Source: Patagioenas fasciata
Taxonomy: Eukaryota; Chordata; Aves; Columbiformes; Columbidae
DNA: 64,000 nucleotides
Assembly (NCBI RefSeq): GCF_037038585.1
Contig: NW_027288749.1
Location: 516,001 to 580,000, forward strand
Direction of reading: 5' to 3'
In this document: positions 48,460-60,796 of the stretch, in pieces
Position numbering within the stretch: position 1 is the stretch's first letter
Layout of the letters: each line of letters begins with the position of its first letter
Program-made: the position numbers and the translations under genes
Notes under the pieces: generated by a model
Databases searched by the model: none
Told to the model about the DNA's origin: nothing
Seen by the model: only the letters and a program-made list of their open reading frames with translations

Positions 48460-49360
48460 TTTTTATACTCCCACAATCTGCTGGCAGTACAAAAGAATAA
48501 GTGGCAGATCTCCTTAGGCTAAGTCACGGTGCTTTGCTCCTAAGACCATTCATACCATGGGAATATTTCAGCATTTCTGCTCTGGTTTTCAGTGTATTAC
48601 ACCAAAACACCCACCTGATGACATCATTTCAAGAGCAACAGCGGCAATTTGCAGAATTCAACTTCTTTGGGGAACTCAGAAATTGCTGAGCTGACACCAA
48701 GTCCTGCTGTGTCCCTGTCACCCGCAGAGTGCCCGCATCCTCACCACGGTAGCGGGCATTGTGACAAAGGTTCTATGTCAGCTGGGTGTGGCAGCCGAGC
48801 GCCCCCTAGGGGAGGGGGAGCCTTGTAGCCTCAGGCCTGTCACTGCCTGCTGTCCCCCCTGTCAGAAGCGAGGCCTCTGAAAAGTTTCCACAACATCCCC
48901 AGACTTGGGTCCAGCGTGGCCAAAAGTCTCCAAGACACCAGTAGGAAAGAAGGATATGGAACAAAGGGAGAAAGCAAAGGGAGCAAGCCAAAGGGAGGGA
49001 AGAGGAAAATCTAGTGCCGGGCTGCAGGACTGAAATGGAGGAATGGAAAGACAAAAGCCAGGAAGCAGGAGAGTTTGAGAAAAGGAGAGAGGAAAGAAGA
49101 GACATGCAGCCAGACGAGGGGTTAGTGAGAGAGGCCGGGACAGAGAACATGATGAGAAGGAAATAAGGCAAGGCAACATACGCCAAAGGAGGTTTCCTTG
49201 CTTTATATTTTCTACCACATTCATCTGGAGACGAGGAGGAAAGCCATCAAACCTGATTGATTAGGCCCAATCAAAAACCCCGGCTACTTGAGACACTTAG
49301 TCTAAGCCTAAAATGCAAAGATCTCTGCATAAGGATGGTTTTTATACTCCCACAATCTGC
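48460..49360. repeat. Adjacent macrosatellite units sharing a 6 bp deletion
   Basis: Copies 21 and 22 both read TTTTTATACTCCCACAATC (near 48462 and 49338), where other units have TATACTCTACTTCCACAATC. The shared deletion in neighbours indicates local duplication or conversion. Confidence 0.8.
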
Positions 49361-52300
49361 TGGCAGTACAAAAGAATAAGTGGCAGATCTCCTTAGGCTG
49401 AGTCACGGTGCTTTGCTCCTAAGACCATGCATACCATGGGAATATTTCAGCATTTCTGCTCTGGTTTTCAGTGTATTACACCAAAACACCCACCTGATGA
49501 CGTCATTTCAAGAGCAACAGCAGCAATTTGCAGAATTCAGCTTCTTTGGGGAACTCAGAAATTGCTGAGCTGACACCAAGTCCTGCTGTGTCCCTGTCAC
49601 CCGCAGAGTGCCCGCATCCTCACCACGGTAGCGGGCATTGTGACAAAGGTTCTATGTCAGCTGGGTGTGGCAGCCGAGCGCCCCCTAGGGGAGGGGGAGC
49701 CTGTCAGCCCCGGGCCTGTCACTGCCTGCTGTCTCCCCCCTCAGCAGCGAGGCCTCTGAAAAGTTTCCAAAACATCCCCAGACTTGGGTCCAGCGTGGCC
49801 AAAAGTCTCCAAGAGACAAGTCGGAAAGAAGGATATGGAACAAAGGGAGAAAACGAAGGGAGCAAGCCAAAGGGAGGGAAGAGGAAAATCTAGTGCCGGG
49901 CTGCAGGACTGAAATGGAGGAATGGAAAGACAAAAGCCAGGAAGCAGGAGAGTTTGAGAAAAGGAGAGAGGAAAGAAGAGACAGGCAGCCAGACGAGGGC
50001 TTAGTGAGAGAGGCTGGCACAGAGAACAGGATGAGAAGGAAATAAGGCAAGACAAAATACACCAAAGGAGTTTTCCTTGCTTTATATTTTCTACCACATT
50101 CATCTGGAGACGAGGAGGAAAGTCATCAGACCTGATGGATTAGGCCCAATCAAAAACCCCGGCTACTTGAGACACTTAGACTAAGCCTAAAATGCAAAGA
50201 TCTCTCCATAAGGATGGGTTTTATACTCTACTTCCACAATCTGCTGGCAGTACAAAAGAATAAGCGGCAGATCTCCTTAGGCTGAGTCACGGTGCTTTGC
50301 TCCTAAGACCATGCATACCATTGGAATATTTCAGCATTTCTGCTCTGGTTTTCAGTGTATTACACCAAAACACCCACCTGATGACATCATTTCAAGAACA
50401 ACAGCAGCAATTTGCAGAATTCAGCTTCTTTGGGGAACTGAGAAATTGCTGAGCTGACACCAAGTCCTGCTGTGTCCCTGTCACCCGCAGAGTGCCCGCA
50501 TCCTCACCACGGTAGCGGGCATTGTGACAAAGGTTCTATGTCAGCTGGGTGTGGCAGCCGAGCGCCCCCTAGGGGAGGGGGAGCCTGTCAGCCCCGGGCC
50601 TGTCACTGCCTGCTGTCTCCCCCCTCAGCAGCGAGGCCTCTGAAAAGTTTCCAAAACATCCCCAGACTTGGGTCCAGCGTGGCCAAAAGTCTCTAAGAGA
50701 CAAGTCGGAAAGAAGGATATGGAACAAAGGGAGAAAGGGAAGGGAGCAAGCCAAAGGGAGGGAAGAGGAAAATCTAGTGCTGAGCTGCAGGACTGAAATG
50801 GAGGAATGGAAAGACAAAAGCCAGGAAGCAGGAGAGTTTGAGAAAAGGAGAGAGGAAAGAAGAGACAGGCAGCCAGACGAGGGGTTAGTAAGAGAGGCTG
50901 GGACAGAGAACAGGATGAGAAGGAAATAAGGCAAGACAAAATACGCCAAAGGAGGTTTCCTTGCTTTATATTTTCTACCACATTCATCTGGAGACGAGGA
51001 GGAAAGCCATCAGACCTGATGGATTAGGCCCAATCAAAAACCCCGGCTACTTGAGACACTTAGACTAAGCCTAAAATGCAAAGATCTCTCCATAAGGATG
51101 GGTTTTATACTCTACTTCCACAATCTGCTGGCAGTACAAAAGAATAAGCGGCAGATCTACTTAGGCTGAGTCACGGTGCTTTGCTCCTAAGACCATGCAT
51201 ACCATGGGAATATTTCAGCATTTCTGCTCTGGTTTTCAGTGTATTACACGAAAACACCCACCTGATGACATCATTTCAAGAACAACAGCAGCAATTTGCA
51301 GAATTCAGCTTCTTTGGGGAACTGAGAAATTGCTGAGCTGACACCAAGTCCTGCTGTGTCCCTGTCACCCGCAGAGTGCCCGCATCCTCACCACGGTAGC
51401 GGGCATTGTGACAAAGGTTCTATGTCAGCTGGGTGTGGCAGCCGAGCGCCCCCTAGGGGAGGGGGAGCCTGTCAGCCCCGGGCCTGTCACTGCCTGCTGT
51501 CTCCCCCCTCAGCAGCGAGGCCTCTGAAAAGTTTCCAAAACATCCCCAGACTTGGGTCCAGCGTGGCCAAAAGTCTCCAAGAGACAAGTCGGAAAGAAGG
51601 ATATGGAACAAAGGGAGAAAGCGAAGGGAGCAAGCCAAAGGGAGGGAAGAGGAAAATCTAGTGCCGGGCTGCAGGACTGAAATGGAGGAATGGAAAGACA
51701 AAAGCCAGGAAGCAGGAGAGTTTGAGAAAAGGAGAGAGGAAAGAAGAGACAGGCAGCCAGACGAGGGGTTAGTAAGAGAGGCTGGGACAGAGAACAGGAT
51801 GAGAAGGAAATAAGGCAAGACAAAATACGCCAAAGGAGGTTTCCTTGCTTTATATTTTCTACCACATTCATCTGGAGACGAGGAGGAAAGCCATCAGACC
51901 TGATGGATTAGGCCCAATCAAAAACCCCGGCTACTTGAGACACTTAGACTAAGCCTAAAATGCAAAGATCTCTCCATAAGGATGGTTTTTATACTCTACT
52001 TCCACAATCTGCTGGCAGTACAAAAGAATAAGCGGCAGATCTACTTAGGCTGAGTCACGGTGCTTTGCTCCTAAGACCATGCATACCATGGGAATATTTC
52101 AGCATTTCTGCTCTGGTTTTCAGTGTATTACACCAAAACACCCACCTGATGACATCATTTCAAGAACAACAGCAGCAATTTGCAGAATTCAGCTTCTTTG
52201 GGGAACTGAGAAATTGCTGAGCTGACACCAAGTCCTGCTGTGTCCCTGTCACCCGCAGAGTGCCCGCATCCTCACCACGGTAGCGGGCATTGTGACAAAG

Positions 52301-55300
52301 GTTCTATGTCAGCTGGGTGTGGCAGCCGAGCGCCCCCTAGGAGAGCGGGAGCCAGTCAGTCCCGGGCCTGTCACTGCCTGCTGTCCCCCCTGTGACCAGC
52401 GAGGCCTCGGACAAGTTTCCAAAACATCCCCAGACTTGGGTCCAGCGTGGCCAAAAGTCTCCAAGAGACAAGTCGGAAAGAAGGATATGGAACAAAGGGA
52501 GAAAGCGAAGGGAGCAAGCCAAAGGGAGGGAAGAGGAAAATCTAGTGCCGGGCTGCAGGACTGAAATGGAGGAATGGAAAGACAAAAGCCAGGAAGCAGG
52601 AGAGTTTGAGAAAAGGAGAGAGGAAAGAAGAGAGATGCAGCCAGACGAGGGGTTAGTGAGAGAGGCTGGCACAGAGAACAGGATGAGAAGGAAATAAGGC
52701 AAGACAAAATACGCCAAAGGAGGTTTCCTTGCTTTATATTTTCTACCACATTCATCTGGAGACGAGGAGGAAAGCCATCAGACCTGATGGATTAGACCCA
52801 ATCAAAAACCCCGGCTACTTGAGACACTTAGACTAAGCCTAAAATGCAAAGATCTCTCCATAAGGATGGGTTTTATACTCTACTTCCACAATCTGCTGGC
52901 AGTACAAAAGAATAAGCGGCAGATCTCCTTAGGCTGAGTCACGGTGCTTTGCTCCTAAGACCATGCATATCATGGGAATATTTCAGCATTTCTGCTCTGG
53001 TTTTCAGTGTATTACACAAAAACACCCACCTGATGACATCATTTCAAGAGCAACAGCAGCAATTTGCAGAATTCAGCTTCTTTGGGGAACTGAGAAATTG
53101 CTGAGCTGACACCGAGTCCTGCTGTGTCCCTGTCACCCTCAGAGTGCCTGCATCCTCACCACGGTGGCGGGCATTGTGACAAAGGTTCTATGTCAGATGG
53201 GTGTGGCAGCCGAGCGCCCCCTAGGGGAGGGGGAGCCTGTCAGCTTCGGGCCTGTCACTGCCTGTTATCTCCCCCTGTCACCAGCGAGGCCCCTGAAAAG
53301 TATCCAAAACATCCCCAGATTTGGGTCCAGCGTGGCCAAAAGTCTCCGAGAGACAAGTCGGATAGAAGGATATGGAACAAAGAGAGAAAGCGAAGGGAGC
53401 AAGCCAAAGGGAGGGAAGAGGAAAATCTAGTGCCGGGCTGCAGGACTGAAATGGAGGAATGGAAAGACAAAAGCCAGGAAGCAGGAGAGTTTGAGAAAAG
53501 GAGAGAGGAAAGAGGAGACATGCAGCCAGACGAGGGCTTAGTGAGAGAGGCTGGGACAGAGAACAGGATGAGAAGGAAATAAGGCTAGGCAAGGCTGGGC
53601 CAAAGGACGTTTCCTTGCTTTATATTTTCTACCACATTCATCTGGAGACGAGGAGGAAAGCCATCAGACCTGATGGATTAGACCCAATCAAAAACCCCGG
53701 CTACTTGAGACACTTAGACTAAGCCTAAAATGCAAAGATCTCTCCATAAGGATGGGTTTTATACTCTACTTCCACAATCTGCTGGCAGTACAAAAGAATA
53801 AGCGGCAGATCTCCTTAGGCTGAGTCACGGTGCTTTGCTCCTAAGACCATGCATACCATGGGAATATTTCAACATTTCTGCTCTGGTTTTCAGTGTATTA
53901 CACCAAAACACCCACCTGATGACATCATTTCAAGAACAACAGCAGCAATTTGCAGAATTCAGCTTCTTTGGGGAACTGAGAAATTGCTGAGCTGACACCA
54001 AGTCCTGCTGTGTCCCTGTCACCCGCAGAGTGCCCGCATCCTCACCACGGTAGCGGGCATTGTGACAAAGGTTCTATGTCAGCTGGGTGTGGCAGCCGAG
54101 CGCCCCCTAGGGGAGTGGGAGCCTGTCAGGCCCGGGCCTGTCACTGCCTGCTGTCTCCCCCCTCAGCAGCAAGGCCTCGGAAAAGTTTCCAAAACATCCC
54201 GAGACTTGGGTCCAGCGTGGCCAAAAGTCTCTAAGAGACAAGTCGGAAAGAAGGATATGGAACAAAGGGAGAAAGGGAAGGGAGCAAGCCAAAGGGAGGG
54301 AAGAGGAAAATCTAGTGCTGAGCTGCAGGACTGAAATGGAGGAATGGAAAGACAAAAGCCAGGAAGCAGGAGAGTTTGAGAAAAGGAGAGAGGAAAGAAG
54401 AGACTTGCAGCCAGACGAGGGCTTAGTGAGAGAGGCTGGCACAGAGAACAGGATGAGAAGGAAATAAGGCAAGGCAAAATACGCCAAAGGACATTTCCTT
54501 GCTTTATATTTTCTACCACATTCATCTGGAGACGAGGAGGAAAGCCATCAGACCTGATGGATTAGGTCCAATCAAAAACCCCGGCTACTTGAGACACTTA
54601 GTCTAAGCCTAAAATGCAAAGATCTCTCCATAAGGATGGGTTTTATACTCTACTTCCACAATCTGCTGGCAGTACAAAAGAATAAGCGGCAGATATCCTT
54701 AGGCTGAGTCACGGTGCTTTGCTCCTAAGACCATGCATACCATGGGAATATTTCAGCATTTCTGCTCTGGTTTTCAGTGTATTACACAAAAACACCCACC
54801 TGATGACGTCATTTCAAGAACAACAGCAGCAATTTGCAGAATTCAGCTTCTTTGGGGAACTGAGAAATTGCTGAGCTGACACCAAGTCCTGCTGTGTCCC
54901 TGTCACCCGCAGAGTACCCGCACCCTCACCACGGTAGCGGGCATTGTGACAAAGGTTCTATGTCAGCTGGGTGTGGCAGCCGAGCGCCCCCTAGGGGAGG
55001 GGGAGCCTGTCAGCCCCGGGCCTGTCACTGCCTGCTGTCCCCCCTGTCACCAGCGAGGCCTCGGAAAAGTTTCCAAAACATCCCCAGACTTGGGTCCAGC
55101 GTGGCCAAAAGTCTCCAAGAGACAACTCGGAAAGAAGGATATGGAACAAAGGGAGAAAGCGAAGGGAGCAAGCCAAAGGGAGGGAAGAGGAAAATCTAGT
55201 GCCGGGCTGCAGGACTGAAATGGAGGAATGGAAAGACAAAAGCCAGGAAGCAGGAGAGTTTGAGAAAAGGAGAGAGGAAAGAAGAGACATGCAGCCAGAC

Positions 55301-58300
55301 GAGGGGTTAGTGAGAGAGGCTGGGACAGAGAACAGGATGAGAAGGAAATATGGCAAGGTAAGGCTGGGCCAAAGGACATTTCCTTGCTTTATATTTTCTA
55401 CCACATTCATCTGGAGACGAGGAGGAAAGCCATCAGACCTGATGGATTAGGCCCAATCAAAAACCCCGGCTACTTGAGACACTTAGACTAAGCCTAAAAT
55501 GCAAAGATCTCTCCATAAGGATGGGTTTTATACTCTACTTCCACAATCTGCTGGCAGTACAAAAGAATAAGCGGCAGATCTACTTAGGCTGAGTCACGGT
55601 GATTTGCTCCTAAGACCATGCATAGCATGGGAATATTTCAGCATTTCTGCTCTGGTTTTTAAGTGTATTACACCAAAACACCCACCTGATGACGTCATTT
55701 CAAGAGCAACAGCAGCAATTTGCAGAATTCAGCTTCTTTGGGGAACTGAGAAATTGCTGAGCTGACACCAAGTCCTGCTGTGTCCCTGTCACCCGCAGAG
55801 TGCCCGCATCCTCACCACGGTGGCGGGCATTGTGACAAAGGTTCTATGTCAGATGGGTGTGGCAGCCGAGTGCCCCCTAGGGGAGGGGGAGCCTGTCAAC
55901 CCCGACCCTGTCACAGCCTGCTGTCTCCCCCCTTCAGCAGCGAGGCCCCTGAAAAGTTTCCAAAACATCCCCAGACTTGGGTCCAGCGTGGCCAAAAGTC
56001 TCCAAGAGACAAGTCGGAAAGAAGGATATGGAACAAAGGGAGAAAGCGAAGGGAGCAAGCCAAAGGGAGGGAAGAGGAAAATCTAGTGCCGGGCTGCAGG
56101 ACTGAAATGGAGGAATGGAAAGACAAAAGCCAGGAAGCAGGAGAGTTTGAGAAAAGGAGAGAGGAAAGAAGAGACATGCAGCCAGACGAGGGGTTAGTGA
56201 GAGAGGCTGGCACAGAGAACAGGATGAGAAGGAAATAAGGCAAGACAAAATACGCCAAAGGAGGTTTCCTTGCTTTATATTTTCTACCACATTCATCTGG
56301 TGACGAGGAGGAAAGCCATCAGACCTGATGGATTAGGCCCAAACAAAATCCCCGGCTACTTGAGACACTTAGACTAAGCCTAAAATGCAAAGATCTCTCC
56401 ATAAGGATGGTTTTTATACTCTACTTCCACAATCTGCTGGCAGTACAAAAGAATAAGCGGCAGATCTACTTAGGCTGAGTCACGGTGATTTGCTCCTAAG
56501 ACCATGCATATCACGGGAATATTTCAGCATTTCTGCTCTGGATTTCAGTGTATAACACCAAAACATCCACCTGATGACATCATTTCAAGAGCAACAGCAG
56601 CAATTTGCAGAATTCAGCTTCTTCGGGGAACTGAGAAATTGCTGAGCTGACACCAAGTCCTGCTGTGTCCCTGTCACCCGCAGAGTGTCCGCATCCTCAC
56701 CACGGTAGCGGGCATTGTGACAAAGGTTCTATGTCAGCTGGGTGTGGCAGCCGAGCGCCCCCTAGGGGAGGGGGAGCCTGTCAGCCCCGGGCCTGTCACT
56801 GCCTGCTGTCCCCCCTGTCACCAGCGAGGCCTCTGAAAAGTTTCCAAAACATCCCCAGACTTGGGTGCAGCGTGGCCAAAAGTCTCCAAGAGACAAGTCG
56901 GAAAGAAGGATATGGAACAAAGAGAGAAAGCGAAGGGAGCAAGCCAAAGGGAGGGAAGAGGAATATCTAGTGCCGGGCTGCAGGACTGAAATGGAGGAAT
57001 GGAAAGGCAAGAGCCAGGAAGCAGGAGAGTTTGAGAAAAGGAGAGAGGAAAGAAGAGACATGCAGCCAGACGAGGGGTTAGTTAGAGAGGCTGGCACAGA
57101 GAACAGGATGAGAAGGAAATAAGGCAAGACAAGGCTAGGCCAAAGGACGTTTCCTTGCTTTATATTTTCTACCACATTCATCTGGAGACGAGGAGGAAAG
57201 CCATCAGATCCGATGGATTAGGCCAAATCAAAAACCCCGGCTACTTGAGACACTTAGACTAAGCCTAAAATGCAAAGATCTCTCCATAAGGATGGTTTTT
57301 ATACTCTACTTCCACAATCTGCTGGCAGTACAAAAGAATAAGCGGCAGATCTACTTAGGCTGAGTCACGGTGCTTTGCTCCTAAGACCATGCATACCATG
57401 GGAATATTTCAGCATTTCTGCTCTGGTTTTCAGTGTATTACACCAAAACACCCACCTGATGACATCATTTCAAGAGCAACAGCAGCAATTTGCAGAATTC
57501 AGCTTCTTTGGGGAACTGAGAAATTGCTAAGCTGACACCAAGTCCTGCTGTGTCCCTGTCACCCGCAGAGTGCCCGCATTCTCACCACGGTAGCGGGCAT
57601 TGTGACAAAGGTTCTATGTCAGCTGGGTGTGGCAGCCGAGCGCCCCCTAAGGGAGGGGGAGCCTGTCAGCCCCGGGCCTGTCACTGCTACTGTCTCTCCC
57701 CTCATCAGCGAGGCCTCTGAAAAGCTTCCAAAACATCCCCAGACTTGGGTCCAGCATGGCCAAAAGTCTCCAAGAGACAAGTCGGAAAGAAGGATATGGA
57801 ACAAAGGGAGAAAGCGAAGGGAGCAAGCCAAAGGGAGGGAAGAGGAAAATCTAGTGCCGGACTGCAGGACTGAAATGGAGGAATGGAAAGACAAGAGCCA
57901 GGAAGCAGGAGAGTTTGAGAAAAGGAGAGAGGAAAGAAGAGACATGCAGCCAGACGAGGGGTTAGTTAGAGAGGCTGGCACAGAGAACAGGATGAGAAGG
58001 AAATAAGGCAAGACAAGGCTAGGCCAAAGGACGTTTCCTTGCTTTATATTTTCTACCACATTCATCTGGAGACGAGGAGGAAAGCCATCAGACCTGATGG
58101 ATTAGGACCAACCAAAATCCCCGGCTACTTGAGACACTTAGACTAAGCCTAAAATGCAAAGATCTCTCCATAAGGATGGTTTTTATACTCTACTTCCACA
58201 ATCTGCTGGCAGTACAAAAGAATAAGCGGCAGATCTACTTAGGCTGAGTCACGGTGATTTGCTCCTAAGACCATGCATATCACGGGAACATTTCAGCATT

Positions 58301-59392
58301 TCTGCTCTGGTTTTCAGTGTATTACACAAAAACACCCACCTGATAATGTCATTTCAAGAGCAACAGCAGCGATTTGCAGAATTCAGCTTCTTTGGGGAAC
58401 TGAGAACTTGCTGAGCTGACACCAAGTCCTGCTGTTTCCCTGTCACGCGCAGAGTGCCCGCATCCTCACCACGGTAGCGGGCATTGTAACAAAGGTTCTA
58501 TGTCAGCTGGGTGTGGCAGCCGAGTGCCCCTAGAGGAGGGGGAGCATGTCAGGCCCAGGCCTGTTACTGCCTGCTGTCCCCCCCGTCAGCAGTGAGGCCT
58601 ATGAAAAGTTTCCAAAACATCCCCAGACTTGGGTCCAGCGTGGCCAAAAGTCTCCAAGAGACAAGTCGGAAAGAAGGATATGGAACAAAGGGAGAAATCG
58701 AAGGGAGCAAGCCAAAGGGAAGGAAGAGGAAAATCTAGTGCCGGGCTGCAGGACTGAAATGGAGGAATGGAAAGACAAAAGCCAGGAAGCAGGAGAGTTT
58801 GAGAAAAGGAGAGAGGAAAGAAGAGACATGCAGCCAGACGAGGGCTTAGTGAGAGAGGCTGGCACAGAGAACAGGATGAGAAGGAAATAAGGCAAGGCAA
58901 AATACGCCAAAGGACGTTTCCTTGCTTTATATTTTCTACCACGTTCATCTGGAGACGAGGAGGAAAGCCATCAGACCTGATGGATTAGGCCCAAACAAAA
59001 ACCCCGGCTACTTGAGACACTTAGACTAAGCCTAAAATGCAAAGATCTCTCCATAAGGATGGTTTTTATACTCTACTTCCACAATCTGCTGGCAGTACAA
59101 AAGAATAAGCGGCAGATCTACTTAGGCTGAGTCACGGTGCTTTGCTCCTAAGACCATGCATACCATGGGTATTTTTCAGCATTTCTGCTCTGGTTTTCAG
59201 TGTATTACACCAAAACACCCACCTGATGACATCATTTCAAGAGCAACAGCAGCAATTTGCAGAATTCAGCTTCTTTGGGGAACTGAGAAATTGCTGAGCT
59301 GACACCAAGTCCTGCTGTGTCCCTGTCACCCGCAGAGTGCCCGCATCCTCACCACGGTAGCGGGCATTGTGACAAAGGTTCTATGTCAGCTG

Positions 59393-60650
59393 TTGCTCTT
59401 GCGTCCGTCAAGAGAGCTACAACGAAGCATGCCGAACGGAGAAAATAGCAGCAGCTCATCTGTTCACGCCTTGTTTCTGCCGTGTGCTCGAACGCCAAGA
59501 CGTTCGTGCTGCTGTGAGATGAAAGACGTCCTTCTGAAGATGTGGTTGCTCTACACCGGTCCACTTGTTAGTGTATCCATTCAGTGCTGGGCTGCGGGGC
59601 ATTCAGAAGTGGCTCTGTGGAGACGTCTGCATAGAGGCAGCTGTCAGAACACGCACACTCGATTGTTCACCAAAACATATGCAGACGCGTCCTTACCCTA
59701 TAGATTTCGATGCACAGAGTTCCCTGTGTTCGCAAGAGACAAGGGAATCGAATCTGTACGCACAGAAGCAATAGCGGACCGTTTCCCTCGGAGTGAACAC
59801 GAAAGAGCCGTCTATACACTCGCAGACACGGGAACGTGCCTCAATGCTGTCACAGAGGCAGCAGCTTTTGCACAGATGCTCTGGTGATTCTGGCACTTTC
59901 CAGGCACACTCCTGAAAGTCGCGCACACTGCTGTTCACTCGCTAAACGACCTCTTCGGAAACACGTCTCCGGTCGATGGACCGCTCAGATTGCTTCTCGT
60001 GTAACTGTGAACTGTGTCAGCGCAGGGAATCCGTCTCTGTTGAGCAGATGTCAATCCTGCCTCGCTTTTGCTTTGTTGCCTCTACCAAGATGATTTCCCG
60101 TTTCTCTCTTCACTGGAGCACGCAGACACAGCCAACGCACATCAAGTGTCAAGAGACACACTCTGCTGAGCTCAACGCTTGTGCAGATGCACATGTGCGA
60201 CGAAGTCAACACACGTGCTTGTGGAGAGAAAGAAAGGGACTCCCAGGCGTGTGGAGCGACGGGGAGAAAGAGCGGGCGCTGAGGAACACAGTTTCAAACA
60301 GACTGTCTCCACACAAACAGGCACCTGTCTGCAGGTATCCTAGATCTTGATTCTTGAACTTGAGGAAACATGCGTCTGAGCAAAACTCCCAAACGCTTCC
60401 AGGAAAGACACAGGCTCTCCCACAAGCATACAAGTGTTTGCCCTCAGCTATAGATCAGGGACAAGCTTGTGAAGAGATGCCCTGCTATTCTTTCGCCTTA
60501 TGGCATCATGTGTTTCATTTCTCTTGGAAATCGATTGCTAAGTGTCTTTCCTCGGGCGACTGTGAAGCATTTGCCACCGGAGGAGAAGTAGCACGGAGCA
60601 GCATTCAGTACTGTCTACGTCACGGCCCCTTATAAGACAGCGGCACTGGC
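59393..60650. other. Unique sequence between macrosatellite and minisatellite C, no recognised gene
   Basis: About 1.26 kb of moderate GC content with evenly spread CpGs and no tandem structure. A plus-strand frame of 172 codons ends at 59887, but it begins inside the macrosatellite with a non-ATG codon, is rich in Cys/Arg/Ser and shows no domain. Other frames of 60-125 codons overlap on both strands. Nothing identifies it as an exon or as a known transposable element. It could be an old decayed repeat. Confidence 0.5.
60616..60636 (+). promoter_or_regulatory. CRE-like site next to a TATA-like box
   Basis: TACGTCAC (60616-60623) is followed seven bases later by TATAAG (60631-60636) within CCCCTTATAAGACAGCGG. 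This resembles a compact CRE/TATA core promoter pointing right. The predicted start would be near 60662, in the CA repeats. The first ATG downstream (60734) opens only a 72-codon frame that runs into minisatellite C. A chance combination is possible. Confidence 0.25.
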
Positions 60651-60716
60651 GCACACACACACACAGGAGACGGCAGCACTGGCGCACACACACACACACA
60701 CAGGAGACGGCAGCAC
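60637..60716. repeat. Duplicated CA-repeat unit
   Basis: GGCACTGGCG-(CA)n-GGAGACGGCAGCACTGGCG-(CA)n-GGAGACGGCAGCAC: two copies of a ~40 bp unit, each with a CA tract (60652-60665 and 60684-60702). Confidence 0.9.
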
Positions 60717-60796
60717 TACTTAAAAACTTCAAGATGCTGGGAAGAAGTGCCAGTCCCTTAGACTGGAGGGGTACAGAGCACAGCTGCCGATGCAGC

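Larger units (their letters stand above)
31127..58540 (-). promoter_or_regulatory. CTCF-like motif repeated once per macrosatellite unit
   Basis: Each unit contains GAGCGCCCCCTAGGGGAG; the minus strand reads CCCCTAGGGGGCGCT. This fits the CTCF core CCASYAGRKGGCRSY at 14 of 15 positions (C instead of A at the third). A reference copy is at 45267-45281. By eye about two thirds of the 32 units keep the core exactly. Damaged copies lie near 32897, 33781, 47038, 52332, 57641 and 58524, and single CpG-to-TpG changes near 31130, 43501 and 55871. All sites point the same way at ~885 bp spacing. Binding is inferred from motif only. Confidence 0.5.
30929..59392. repeat. 885 bp macrosatellite, about 32 head-to-tail copies
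   Basis: Units of 880-886 bp in one orientation. The marker TTTGCAGAATTCAGCTTC occurs near 30975, 31860, 32745, 33630, 34510, 35392 and so on at the same interval to about 59258, giving 32 full units and a partial last one that stops at 59392 in CTATGTCAGCTG. The first unit begins mid-repeat at the CR1 5' end. Each unit has a GC-rich part (CCGCATCCTCACCACGGTAG, AGCGCCCCCTAGGGG), a ~290 bp purine-rich part (GGGAGAAAGCGAAGGGAGC, GAGAGAGGAAAGAAGAGAC) and an AT-richer part (ATGCAAAGATCTCTCCATA). Copies differ by point changes and 1-6 bp indels. Frames of 100-150 codons exist on both strands but shift between copies. Confidence 0.97.

Noticed and set aside
30976..59000. Recurring 121- and 139-codon frames (plus-strand HPHHGSGHCDKGSM, minus-strand NVVENIKQGN) in the macrosatellite
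   Set aside because: Start codons are often non-ATG, 1 bp indels between units move the sequence between frames, and two overlapping minus-strand frames are open together. This is not the pattern of a conserved protein.
30929..59392. Regularly spaced repeats considered as a CRISPR array
   Set aside because: The repeat is the whole 885 bp unit without unique spacers, and the surrounding elements are vertebrate.
59369..59887. A 172-codon frame as a host gene
   Set aside because: It starts at a GTG inside the last macrosatellite unit, has no recognisable domain, and other frames in the region are similarly open.
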